A DNA stretch of 64,000 nt from Rhynochetos jubatus. Taxonomy: Eukaryota; Chordata; Aves; Eurypygiformes; Rhynochetidae. Location of the stretch: positions 23,289,001 through 23,353,000 of the forward strand of contig CM050659.1 of NCBI GenBank assembly GCA_027574665.1, in the 5' to 3' direction. Shown here piece by piece: positions 14,111-26,100 of this stretch (position 1 is its first letter; each line of letters begins with the position of its first letter). Below the pieces are notes generated by a model, which saw nothing but the letters and a program-made list of their open reading frames with translations, had not been told where the DNA came from and did no database searches. A program made the position numbers and the translations under genes.

Positions 14111-17100
14111 CGGCCCCGAGTGCGGCAGGTCACCCGCGGGTGACGGGGTGGATGCGCAGGAACACTCGGTCACGGGTCGGGTCCGCAGGGGGTTAGTTAG
14201 GGGGTTTACGGTGCCTTGTGCTGCCCTCCTGTAAGGCGTGCGCCGGGCCGGGTGTTGCGGGGTCTCTTCCTCAGTCCGTGTTGCGTGTCCTCGTGCCAGC
14301 CAGGGGAAGGGGCGAAGGCAGGGCGGTTCGTAGCCACAGCCAGAGCCCAGGTTGCCGTCTGATGGCGGTCAGGTGTGCTTTCCGGCTGAGGCGGCCACAC
14401 ATCAGTGTTCGTCCTGTGTTGTGGTCACTTTATCCTGTTCGCAGGCGGAAAAACGGGTCACACGGAATCATACTCGTGAGGGAAGTAAGTTGTTACGGTA
14501 GCACAGAAAACACTAGATTTTAGAAGGGAAAATTTTGGTACTGGCTGGGCATTGCATTAGCTGTACCGTCAGTTGCGAGCTTTGCTGTGTTTTGACGTTC
14601 CGGCCTGGTGTGTGTGCAGAAACCCGACGGGAAGAGAGGATTGCTAGGCCCGGGGGGTGGTAGCTTGGACTTCTGAGGCTGTGAGGGGGAGCAGGTGGCT
14701 CTCTCTTCAGGGCAGGGTAAGCCAGAGAGGAACCCGGAGTTCTCGGAACGGTACTCGGGGGTGTTTCTGTGAGAAGAGCTGCCTTTGCACAGCAGGTGTG
14801 AGTCAGGTTTCTGTCACGTTTGCCAGCGCAGTAAGACCTAGTGGTTTTTTCTTGATAAGGACTAAAACGGAATGCAGTTTCCTTGGGCTGTTCTAACCGG
14901 CAGCTAGGCAAAACCCCCAAATACTTCACGACATTCCGTCCCTGAGACTGCGGGCTGTTTCATTCAAGAGCTCCCGCGGAGCCGTGTCGCCAGGGTTCAC
15001 GTAACTGTGGAAAGGAGCACGTGACAAACAGTTTGGAGTATTTTCCTGACATGCGGTCGGTCTCTCGAAATCCGCTTTGTTCGCGGTGCCGTGCAGATTC
15101 AGCAGGTTTGACCCTGGTGAAAGCCGAGTCTCGCTGCAGCGGTTGGAAAAGACTCTGCTGATTTCAGTGGGGTTTGGACTGGCCTGTGCTGTTCTGCACG
15201 CGCTGGGTAAGCTGGCAGGAGCTTCTCTCGCTGCCTGGAATCGCAGCTTAGAATCACTCCTTTGCCCACACCCGTCTCTTTCTTTGCCCCGTCTTTCTCT
15301 CTCGTGCGTTTTATGTGCGTGTGGAGGAGGCTGTCGATGCAGAGGCTGAACTGACTAAATTAATCATTTTAGGACTTGAACATTAACTGCTGGCATACGC
15401 GGTTGCTTCAGAACCAGCTCTCAGGACGTTCTCCCAGGTTTCTAAGAGCAAAGCTTTCGGCGTTGGCTGCTTTTTGGTCAGGTGTCCGTTGTGCGCTGCC
15501 GTTTCAGCTGTGGCAAACACGGGAACTGTACGTGCTCTGTCTGGGTTCGTGATTTTCATCTGCCGATGCGCAGACTGCTGAGGATTGAAAGTCCCCTGGG
15601 GTGATGTCCTAGGGGCATCTCGTGACACTGGGGTTTAAAGTTTCAACGACTGGTATGGCCAAGAAGTCATACTCCGGAGGAGGCCTCTGGCACGTGCAGT
15701 CCCTCAAATCTTTCGGTCTTGCAAACACATGATCTTATTTAGAAGATTTCTGTGCCTCTGGGAGGTGATGTGTGGCCACTTGTTTCCTTTCATTCCTCCG
15801 TTCCTGCGAGGAGCAGCACCTCTCAGTTGGCACCGTTAGACTCAAAGCTACGGACTCGGGGTGAGGGGCTCCCATCCCACGAACGGTCTCGCCTGCCGAG
15901 CAGCGTTTTGTCGAGGTACCGCAGAACTGCTCCCTTTTCCGTTTAAGGCGGCTTTATCTTCCCTGTGGAACTTGGGTGACGGCTTCTAACGTAAGGGCTG
16001 GATTTTCAAACAGTCAGTGAAGTAGGCGCTGAGCAAGGTGCCCTTTGCTGGTTGCTCTAAGTGGTTCTGTTAGCAGGGGCTGTTCCTATGACTGGGGGAC
16101 AGTAAGGAGGGGTTGTAGGAAGTGTAGGAAAACGGAGCCATCGCAGCGTATCCTTTGTGGCCGACTGGGCCGAAGCCGAGACAATTTGTAATTTATTTCT
16201 GCGGACGCAGGACTGCGTCGGGGCGTGGCTGGGGAGGGGCACTGAGACCACCTGGAGACTGGCACCAGGCAGGCTGCAAGCCCATCCTTAGCGGGATGTG
16301 TGTGGGGATGCTGCTTGGGCGGTTGCTGGAGGAGCCCTGGTGATCGCCCATCACTGCCACCAGTGGATCGTGTTTGTCATATTTCTGATGTAAAAACACA
16401 CAAGATCTGTTTTATAACAAGGGGAGATGCAGCAGAAGGAACGCTTCCTGAACATCCTGTTGTGGGTGGTGTTTGCGTGAGTCAACACGGGATTGTTACG
16501 GGTGCTTCTGATTTGATGCTAAACTGTGGGCTCTCTCTTTGTTGAATTTGAACTTTGTTCCTAAAATAGCTGTATTTCAACTAGAAACGTTATTTGTCGC
16601 AAACTTGCCTGGGAACCCAGCTTGCTCTGTAGACACACGTGTGTTTTTCTTTTTCAGTGACGCTGAGCAACCCCGTGGAAAAAGGTATGTGCGTTCAGTT
16701 TACTACTTGTCACTCAGCCCTGGCGTAGAAAGATCACAAACGTTCGGTTCAAATACCAACCGTACTTTCCATCAGTATTTTAGTCGTACGTGCTTTTGGT
16801 GTTTCCCTCCTGTCGCTGCACGCTGATGAAGCGCACAGCCTGCGCTGTAACTTTTGGAGGTGCTGGGAAATGCCCCGCTTTAGCCGCCGTACAGGCAGAA
16901 GAACATGACAAGACTTTGATCCCTTTTACCGTGTCAGGCAAACCTCTGTCTGCGTACACCCACGCGCCGTTTCTCCCTTTCTGTTTCACGGTTTCAGAGC
17001 TGATTTTACAAACTAAACAGAAAGCACCAGTTCTGTGCTGTGCCCTGCCGATGCGTTTTCACTGTTTTATTTGACCTTGCAGTGAAAGCTGCTTTCAGTG

Positions 17101-20100
17101 TTTTCTTCCAAAAGACTTTTTTGCTTAGTTCTGTTGACCACTAACCACAGGAACTTTCAGTTTCTACCACGGTCGAGTTCCAGCAAAGGTTTCTGCCTCA
17201 CCGTTGCTTGCCGGGAAGGCTTCCCGGGTTCCTTTGGTAGGACAGGCTGCCAGACGTTCTGAGGTCCCAGGCGCGGGATCGTGAGGTCGCTGATCCTGTT
17301 GGGCCGAGCAGCAGGATCACCTGACCAGGCTGTTCCACTGCTGGGCTGATGGAGGCCACGGTCACGTTCTCAGAGTAAGGGCTTCGTGGCCATTTCAGCA
17401 TTCCTCCTCCTCTTTCCCGGAGGTGCTTGGGAGGCATTTGCTGATGCAGACGGCCTCTGACCTGGGTTTCTTCGGAAGGACAGAGGTAGGGTTTCCACCT
17501 GGCAGATGCTCCATGCAGAACAATGCCGGCTGACACGTTACAGACCCTCCAGATTGCTGCATCGAGGCAATTCTCCCTCCACTGCAGAGCTGCCCTCGTG
17601 TTTGAAACTTACGGAGGAACGACAGGCAGGGTGATACTGATTCGTTCAGCAGAAGGTTGTTAGCTGCCTAATCTACTAGTGCATCTCCAGGTCAGCTTCC
17701 TCTACCATTGCTTTATCAACAAAATGAAACCTGTTGCTAGATTTATCTCCTTAATTTAAAAATGACTGAGCTCCACCTGCACGGAGGATAACATCTCAGA
17801 CAAACTTCGGGGCACGTTAATGAATTCTCCCGGGTTCACAGATCATTCACACAATCCGTCACGTTCTCCTGAGGCGTGTCAGATCCTCTGCCATCTCATT
17901 AGGAAGTCTCAAAGCTGGGCTTGGCCTTTTTACTGATTCCATTTTCACACCGTCTTGCCCGAGAAGTTAAGGAAGGGTTTGGGCTTTAGACTGCTCTTTC
18001 CACTAGCTGCAGTCACGTTAATCTTCGTTTCTAGAATCTGAAGCTTAAATGAACTGGGGAAAATGAGGTGGTTGTTGTGATTAAATGGTGTGTTTAAATA
18101 AAACCGTCTCATTTGCTAATGTCGTAGTGAGTGGAGCATTAAAGAAACACCCACCAGAGCTGCGTGGCGGGGAGCCGGCCTTCGCCTGCTTATGCCCAGG
18201 GGCTTTGAAGCGGAGTTTGCGTGTTGAAATCAGCTTGTCTGAGGGTGCTGGATTTCAGGGGTAACCTTGTGTCGAGCGGGTTACAACTCTTTCTCAGTGA
18301 CCGCAAGACCTGTTTTGCTCAATCTGAGGGGTGTTTCGCTCATTTGCTTTATTGTATCAACTGCGGCCAATCCAGAAGATGTCTGAGAAGCGATCCGGGG
18401 TTTTTCTGCTGACGCGAAGCTCTGCTGGAGCACGTTACTTCCCTCAGCTCCCGCAGGTGGTGCAGGAAGCATCGCACAAGCGGGCAGCACACCGACAACG
18501 TGGTACTGTGATTCTGAGCGCGTTTGCTAGCAACTGAACCTGAAATCTGGAGGTGCTGGAGCAGTGCAGCATTAACCTTTATGCTGCGCAGCACCAGCTG
18601 GTTCTGCCCTGCCTGTGCCCGGGCTGTGGGGAGGAGACAGGAATCCTGTCCTTCCTGATGATCCAAGGTTGTCACCTGCTTGTGGGTGGAGGCTCTTGCA
18701 GCTGTGTTTTTCCTCACCCGTGGAATCGGGTCGGGTGCAGAAGGGGAGGCTTGTGAGATAGGTAACCCCTAAGTGCAGCCTCAGGTCTCTGAAACCCTAC
18801 CGCCGCTCTGAGCGGCACGTTTCGCTCGACTGCAGCACTGGCTGGTGCTCTGAATCTTTCCTTTCCCCTTTATTTTTCGGTCGTTGCTGTGAAAGATTGG
18901 AACTATACCCATCGTGAATGAAACTTTTCCTTAAGAAATCATTGTTCTGCTTCTGTTTGTTTTTTTGTTTGTTTTTTAGTGGCCTATCTTATAATATTCC
19001 ATATTCTCTTTGTGCTCTTTGTGTGGACATACTGGAAGTCTATTTTTACTCTCCCGGTGCAGCCAGGCAAAAAGGTAAGAGTCCAAGCACTTTTCATTCC
19101 CTGCAGAACAAATCAGGGATGCTAAAGAGAACTCAGAAATCCTGCCAACTGACGGGATTTCCGAAGGAGATGGAAAGTGACCTGGAGCTGTCCATAAAAA
19201 CGGAGCGATTTACCGTTCTGAATAGCGCCAGCAGCTCCTGGCCTCCTGCCTCCCTGTCGGCAGCATCGTGGAAGGCACACGCACAACGTGCTGTGGGGAA
19301 GAGAAGCTGGGGCACTCTGACAGCGGTGGATCGTCGCATGAATAAGACCTTAGGGAGGGGCTTCTGTTGGTTCTTAACGCAGGTGGCCTGTTTTAGGGCA
19401 AGGGTAGGATTAAGCGGTTTGAGCACAGGGCAGTCGCGGGCAGACATTGGTCTCGGTTGGTTTTCTACCCAGTGTTTACTTTTTCATGTTGCTTGGACTG
19501 GTGGAAGTTTGTCACACTCTGTTTTACCTCGTTCTGAAACACTAATAAACACCCTGTTTGGGGCAGCAGAACGAGGAGGACGGCTGTGTGCCCACATCTA
19601 CGTGGCCACAATCAGATCTCAAGGACAAATTCATAAAGAACAACCAGTCCCAGTGTTAGAAACGTCAAAGCGTGGCTGGGGACAGGTTCTGGCTTCGTGT
19701 CCTTCCCGTGGTGAGCGACGTTAGTCACAAACACATAGGCATCTAAGGCAGCCCTGGTAGCCACTCCAGCACGCCGTGTCGTGACGTTCCTTCCCCCAGT
19801 GTCACTCAGTACGGTGGCTGTGCAGCACTTTCTCTGTCTTCTTAGCACACACGTTTTTGCACGAGATTAAGCTCATTAGGAGTGGGATGTAAAAACGTTT
19901 CCAAACTCGCCACGGTTCGAAATACCATCTCTGCTACCGTTAGGTAACTGCTTCTCTCGTAACTTCTGCTTCTAGTACCATATGTCCTACGCTGACAAAG
20001 AACGCTATGAAAACGAAGAAAGGCCGGAGGTGCAGAGGCAAATTCTCGCCGAGATGGCAAGGAAGCTGCCAGTGTACACGAGAACGGGGAATGGAGGTCA

Positions 20101-23100
20101 GCTAAGCAGAGCGCGTTGTCTCTCTAAATCGAACCAGGCTACAGTAGCACACGCTGGCAATCCAGGTGTCGCTGCCGGCGAACGGGGCATTCCCAGCGCC
20201 ACGGCCCGCACGGAGTGACTCCTGTGCGAGTAACAGCAACGCCTTCTCTCTCAGCTTTTGTGTTTGGGAAGGCAAAAAAGCCCTGAACGCGCCCGTTCAG
20301 CCTCAGAGGAGTGCCAGGTGCTGCCGTTGAGCAGCAACCTGTCACCCTTTGCATTCCCAGTGCAAAGCCCGCTGCTGTTGTCCGCGGTTAGTAAGAGCAA
20401 GAGAAGGACAAGAGCCGCGCTCGTTGTTACTTCACACGGAGCCCTGCTTAGCGGTGCAGGACACAATTCTGCGGCAGCTTTCTGGACCTTGTTCAGTGAT
20501 TAAACGTGTCCTGCGCTCCTTTCAACGCTTAACAGAAACCCCTGTTCCCGTTGGAGGCTCCGACCTGCTCGGTTCTGTCCGAGAAGGCGCAGGATTGGGA
20601 AGTAAAGGGCCGCTACAGGGGCAGTTACCAAAACGGAACGTAGCTGGGGCGTGAGCAGATGTGGAAGCCAGAGGGAAGGGTGCGTTTTTGGTTTACCGCT
20701 TTTAAGCCGGCTGTGCGCTTTGCCGTCAGGATTGTTCCCCGCCTCTGCCAGTCTCCAGAAGAAGGATGAGCGTTGCTTCTCTGATCCTGACCTGGCAGCA
20801 CAGATCAGCTGCCAATGCACTCACCGTTTGAGGTGACAGAGGCAGGAATAGGAATTGTTGGGAAAGGAGCGGAATATTAACTGAAGTGTGTGGGGGGAAA
20901 GAACACTTTTCTGTTATTGGGTATTAAAGTGCCTTTCATTTCAGGCGTTCGATTCTGTGACCGATGCCAGCTGATCAAACCCGATCGCTGTCACCACTGT
21001 TCCATCTGTGCTGTGTAAGTTACTGGGTTGTTTGGCACCAAAGTGAATTCAGTCACCACCAAGTTATGTGAACGGGCTGGGCCTTCACCCCCCTTTTCAC
21101 ACCCCACGGTACCCCGCACCCCTGTTCTAGGGGCCTCAACAGCGCCTCTTCCTGTGCGTCAGCGCGAGCACTTGCATTTCTGCTGTGCGTGGCGCTCAGG
21201 GGTTCGCAGTTCCCACGCTGACGAGTGTATCCGTGTAGCGTTGCTAGAAAGCGAGCAATCTAGTGCAAGTTAACTGATTAACCTCGGCAGGATAAAAGGA
21301 AGCAGGAATTTGCGAGGGTTTTGTGTCTGGTTTGGTTTCAGTATTCCAGGCCTTTACCTGTGGTGCTTTGCAAGTTTTAAGCCCTCTAGGACAGAGATCA
21401 GTTTAATTTCTTCTTGTCTTGCAGAGTACCGAGGGCATTGGTTGATCCTGAACAAGTAGTGAACGTTCAGTCTTAAAATGACACCGACTCAAAAAATTCA
21501 GAGCGACGGTACCGTCTGGAGTTGGTGTCGCGTAGCAATCTCGCAAAACCCAGAGGCTTTTGCTGTTGATCTGCTGTTGGCAGTTCAGCCCCAAATAACG
21601 ACTCTGCCGTTCTTCTTTCTTGTCCTTTTGCAGGTGCGTGCTGAAAATGGACCATCACTGCCCCTGGTACGTGCTAGGTGCTGGTTTGTTCAGGTGCATT
21701 TCCCGCGCAGAACCGTGCCCGTGTGTCGCTCTCGCTTTAGACTACCTTCGTGGTGGAAAATCTATAAAATAATTACACTCTGAAAGTGCCTGAAATATTT
21801 GACATTTTGAAAGACAGCTCATTCACGTTTGTTCCATAAATGAGTAAGAAAGCTGCTGCATCTGTCCAGTTTAAACGCCGACTGCTGATTCACTCTCTGA
21901 GTTGTATTTAATGTTGACCACTAAGGGGAGCTGCTTGTGGCGTGTACCATCAAGAGGCCTGTTAAAACAGTGTTCCTTATGTCAGGCTGTGCCGCACGTA
22001 ACCTCATTGCGACTTTGCTTTGTTCTCTAGGGTGAATAACTGCATTGGATTTTCTAACTACAAATTCTTTCTGCTGTTCCTGGCCTATTCTCTGCTGTAT
22101 TGCTTGTATATCGCTGCAACAGTCTTCAAGTATTTCATTAAGTATTGGACAGTAAGTGATGAAATCCGGTTACTTTTTCATCTCCTCTGAGTCTCGTGGG
22201 GTTTAGTCACTCCTGTTGGTGTTTTGCTTTCCGCCAGGGCCGGGTCTGCGTTTCTCCCCTAAGGCAGTGAGTGCCCCAACCCTTTTCTGGGTATGGCTGC
22301 CACTGTATGTTTGACCTGCACAAAGCGAGAAGCGAATAAACGGCAGGAATTTCAAACTGTAGAGTTAGCTTCTGGGAAAGAAGCTGTATCCCTTTCCTGC
22401 TCTTGTGGCTGTACCTCAGAACCTTTGGTCTCCAGGTGTGACATCCTGGCTTTGCGCTGACCGCTTCCTGCACAGTATCAAAACCCTTGTGCGTTTTCCA
22501 CTCCCCCAACCTCTCCTTTGGTTTGGGAGTTGGCTGAGATAACGCGTGCTGCTTGTGCAGTCCCGTCGCCGCTCACACGCAGGCAGAGCCACCCCGCAGT
22601 CCCAGGGGCAGACCGGCCGTTCGTCTCTGGTTTCTGCGTGTCCCCTCTGCCGCCCTGTACGACCGCGTTTAAGTAACCTGGCTTTGCTGCGCATTCACTT
22701 ACTAAACTGCTAATTGCGCAAAAAGCCTCCTGAGATGCCCGTGGGACACCAGCAGGAACTGGGTTTATGCTCGGGAGACTGGCGCCCTGTGCTGGTGTGC
22801 GTGGGGTGAGCGAAGGCTGGCAAGTGGGTTTTTTACTTCAGGGTCCCCACAGCCTGTCTGTACGTGCTCACGAGGGTCTCTGGCACTTGACCCTTCTGCT
22901 GGACAAGGAATGAGCATTCCTCCTGCTTGTAAGGTCCCGCTTGGCTTTTAAACTTCTCCAAACCATCTCCGCCGTGTGGTAACGCCCCCTGACTGCTGTA
23001 CCTGCGGAGGCCAGGTTTTGTTGGCGAGCCTCGTACCGCAGGAGGTGCAGGATTTTGGTATATGGGCAGGAGACTCAGCAGACATAACAGGGCTTCAAGA

Positions 23101-26100
23101 GCTTGTGCCTGCTTAGTTCCCTGTGGGCACGGGGCGTGTCTTGGCCCCGGCTGGGAAGCTGGGACTGTACTGGCTCTGTTACACACCAAAGTTGGAAGCA
23201 ACCCCCCACTTTCTGCTGCGGTTCCAGAGGGGAAATGAACCAGAGCATTCCCTTGTCTTGCCTTTCCTAGGAAGGTGTGACACGTACGCAAGTTTGAGAA
23301 TGCCAGCTAGGAGGTATAAAGGATATCTTTCCTCTCCCTAGAAGCACAGAGTTTCCAGCTTTTGTTTGTTCTGATCACTTGTTCTGTGTTGCTTTTCTTT
23401 CCAGGGTGAACTGACAAACGGACGTTCCAAATTCCACGTCCTTTTCCTTCTCTTTGTGGCAGTCATGTTCTTCGTGAGCCTCATGTTTCTGTTCGGCTAC
23501 CACTGCTGGCTCGTGAGTAGGAACAGATCTACTTTAGGTAAGGCTCTTGTGTCTTGTCTTACTTCTTGAAGACTCCTCAAAAGTCAGTAACACGGAAAAA
23601 AGAGGCATTTGTGGTGTTACACATTCCCGCTGGATTGTGAGGGGAGGAGGATTTAAGATCTCGGCACAAGGCTGCAGGAAGTTGTCACTTCAAATGAGCT
23701 GCGTCTATCAGCTGTTGTGACAAGAGCTTTGTCAGGGGAACGGGAGCCTTAACGTGTACCGGTCCAGGTGCACAAATGTCACTGCATTTGCTGTGGAATG
23801 AGCGCAGCTTTCGGGGAATAACGGTGCTTTGTGCTCATGTGCTGGAGTGCATCCCACACCAGCGTGGTGAGGTTGGGCAAACCAGCGTCCCTCCTCCCTG
23901 CCAGCGGCAAAGACGTTCTGACCGTGACACCCAGGGCATGAGCATCTGGAACAGTCCGGCTTTGTGGAGTGATTCCTGTGTCTTTCCTCAGATAAATGTT
24001 GTTCAGTTTTTAAAGCTTTCTGGATGAAGTTTGAGAACAAAACACGCCATCAAGGGCTTGAGGAACCATTCAGGTTTTGTGTCGTTAACAAGTGTAAAAC
24101 TCACTTCAAGGGGCAGCGAAGCTGGTCTGTCCCAAAACATCAGACCCCTGCAGCAGCTTAGAGGGAGACAAAATTGATCCGACTCTAGGTTCTCCTCCCC
24201 TCCCTTTCTCTTCTCAATTTTATGTCTCCCCATAACAGGGTCTATTTGCATATGTTTGTTCCTAACACTTGTTCATTATATCATTAATGAACGAGGCAAT
24301 TTCAGTCTCCGTTTGCACTGGAGACCCACCTGCTTAACGCAGCAGATTTTTACTTGGAGCCCTCCACCCAGGGAGTTTCAGCAAGTCTCACGTTTTACCT
24401 CTCTTCTCTGCACTGAGCAGACCGTTTGTCGTTCGGCTGGACTGTTCCACATGGTTCATTCGCACGGCCAAATTCCTGCCTACGGTTCTAACGTCTTCAC
24501 GGGCCGGCAGGGCGGACCACGGCTGTTGGCAAAGCCTGGCTCTGCAGTGCTAGTGCCTGATCGGTTCACCACGTTGTCTGTAGATGCCTGCAACGCGCGC
24601 GATCCTGCTTCAGAGTATTTGGCATTGATTTCCGATGTTTTTCACTGAAATTGCGTCTGTGTAGAGGCTTTCTCGGCTCCCGTGTTTCAAAACGGCCCCG
24701 ATAAGAACGGATTCAATCTTGGCTTTGTAAAGAATCTTCAGCAAGTGTTTGGAGAAGAAAAGAAGCTCTGGCTGCTCCCTATTGCCTCCAGGTAAGTGAT
24801 AGTCAGTGCTAGAAGCCGATACCGTTAGCTGAAGGGACTGACTTCTCAATGTCTGCTGCAGCCTCCTGCATTACACTAGTCACCCTGTGGCCCTGTGCGT
24901 CGCTGCAAAGGCACCAGCAAACCTCGTCTGTGCTGACGCAGCGTGGTTGGGCAGAGCTCGGAGGGCTAAAGGCCTGCGCAGCGTGGTTGGGCGTTCTCCC
25001 TGGGCTGCTGTGGCCCGGGTGTGGTGGGGCGTTCGCTGCAGAGACGCCGCTCTCGTCTGTCAGACGGCTCTGCCTGGAGCAGTTCATGCTTCTTACGCGG
25101 GGGAGAACGTTGGTTTGGCACTTAGCAGGCCTGTAGTACCGTACACTGAAGTCTCACTCCGCTAGTAATTGGGCACAGTTTAAAATAGCGAATTCCCAGC
25201 ACAGCAGTCCCCGCTATTTCAGACAGCAGTGTGTGAGTCTAAGGCCCAGCTGCATCCCCACTGCCGTCAGCTTCCCGCTCTGAAGCACAGCGAAAGGGAA
25301 AGGCTGAGCACAGAAAGCCATTCCATCGATCAGAGGCAGCGCTGGCGCCGCTCGGGCGCGTGACCGGGGGGTGCAGGAGTCGCAGGGAGAGCGCTCAGGT
25401 GGTTCTTCTGGCACCAAGATCGGCCATTGAGGACGAAGGCACTTGCGCTGGTTTGCAGTCCCGCTGCCTGTGCTGCCGTACGGCGCAGAGCAGGCTAGAA
25501 CGTGGCGCGCTGAGCTGCGCCACCTTCCATTGCCGGAGTCTCGGCGTGCTCCCGTTTGGCGTCCACACACGCGTTTCTGCTGGGGCAGTAGTAACACAAA
25601 AAAACCTGTTCCAGCTTCAGATCTTTGCAGGGTGGGTTTGGGGGGTTTTCTTCGCTTTGCAGACAGGTTTGGGCCACCGGAAAGTGGGGCTGCGTTGTGT
25701 CTTTCAGTGACGTCTGGGGAAGGTTGGGGCCGTTTTCTGTGGGGTGTCACGCACAGGAGTGTAATTCTGCCCTGAAGGATCTGTGGCGGACAGCGATAAC
25801 ACGTATGCCTGTGGTATACACTGCCCCTACACAGGTGTTTTCCTTAGTTCCCCCTGGCTTCGGCTGCCCATAAGCTGATTTTTTCCTGCTGTTTTACCCC
25901 CGTGACTCGATCGCAGCAGGCACGTTGGAGCTCTGCTAAAAATTACTTCGTTTCAGCCTATAGGTTTGAACTTCTACTCTCCAGAGAGCTGGTAGGAATT
26001 GAGGACCAGAACCACTCGCTAGCGGAAGCTGGTATGGGAGCTGCCACAAAAATAAGCACAGTATTGTTCAAAGATCAAATCTGATTCCAAGTACACTTTG

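Larger units (their letters stand above)
18853..20635 (+). repeat. Segment of ZDHHC15 duplicated in inverted orientation at 52,966-54,335
   Basis: The stretch from late intron 2 through exon 3, intron 3, exon 4 and early intron 4 has a reverse-complement counterpart between UPRT and ABCB7. The final part (20,138-20,635) aligns to 53,463-52,966 with the coordinate sum constant at 73,601. There is thus no gap, and one mismatch was seen (A at 20,189, G-equivalent at 53,412). Earlier parts are diverged and contain indels. Confidence 0.92.

Noticed and set aside
12783..14173. Long open frames (up to 337 codons) on both strands around the ZDHHC15 start
   Set aside because: They overlap in several frames and reflect the stop-codon-poor CpG island; only the MALS frame shows family similarity and splices correctly.
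20251..20654. Identical short frames found again at 52,950-53,350
   Set aside because: Their conservation is due to near-identical duplicated intron DNA, not to protein selection.
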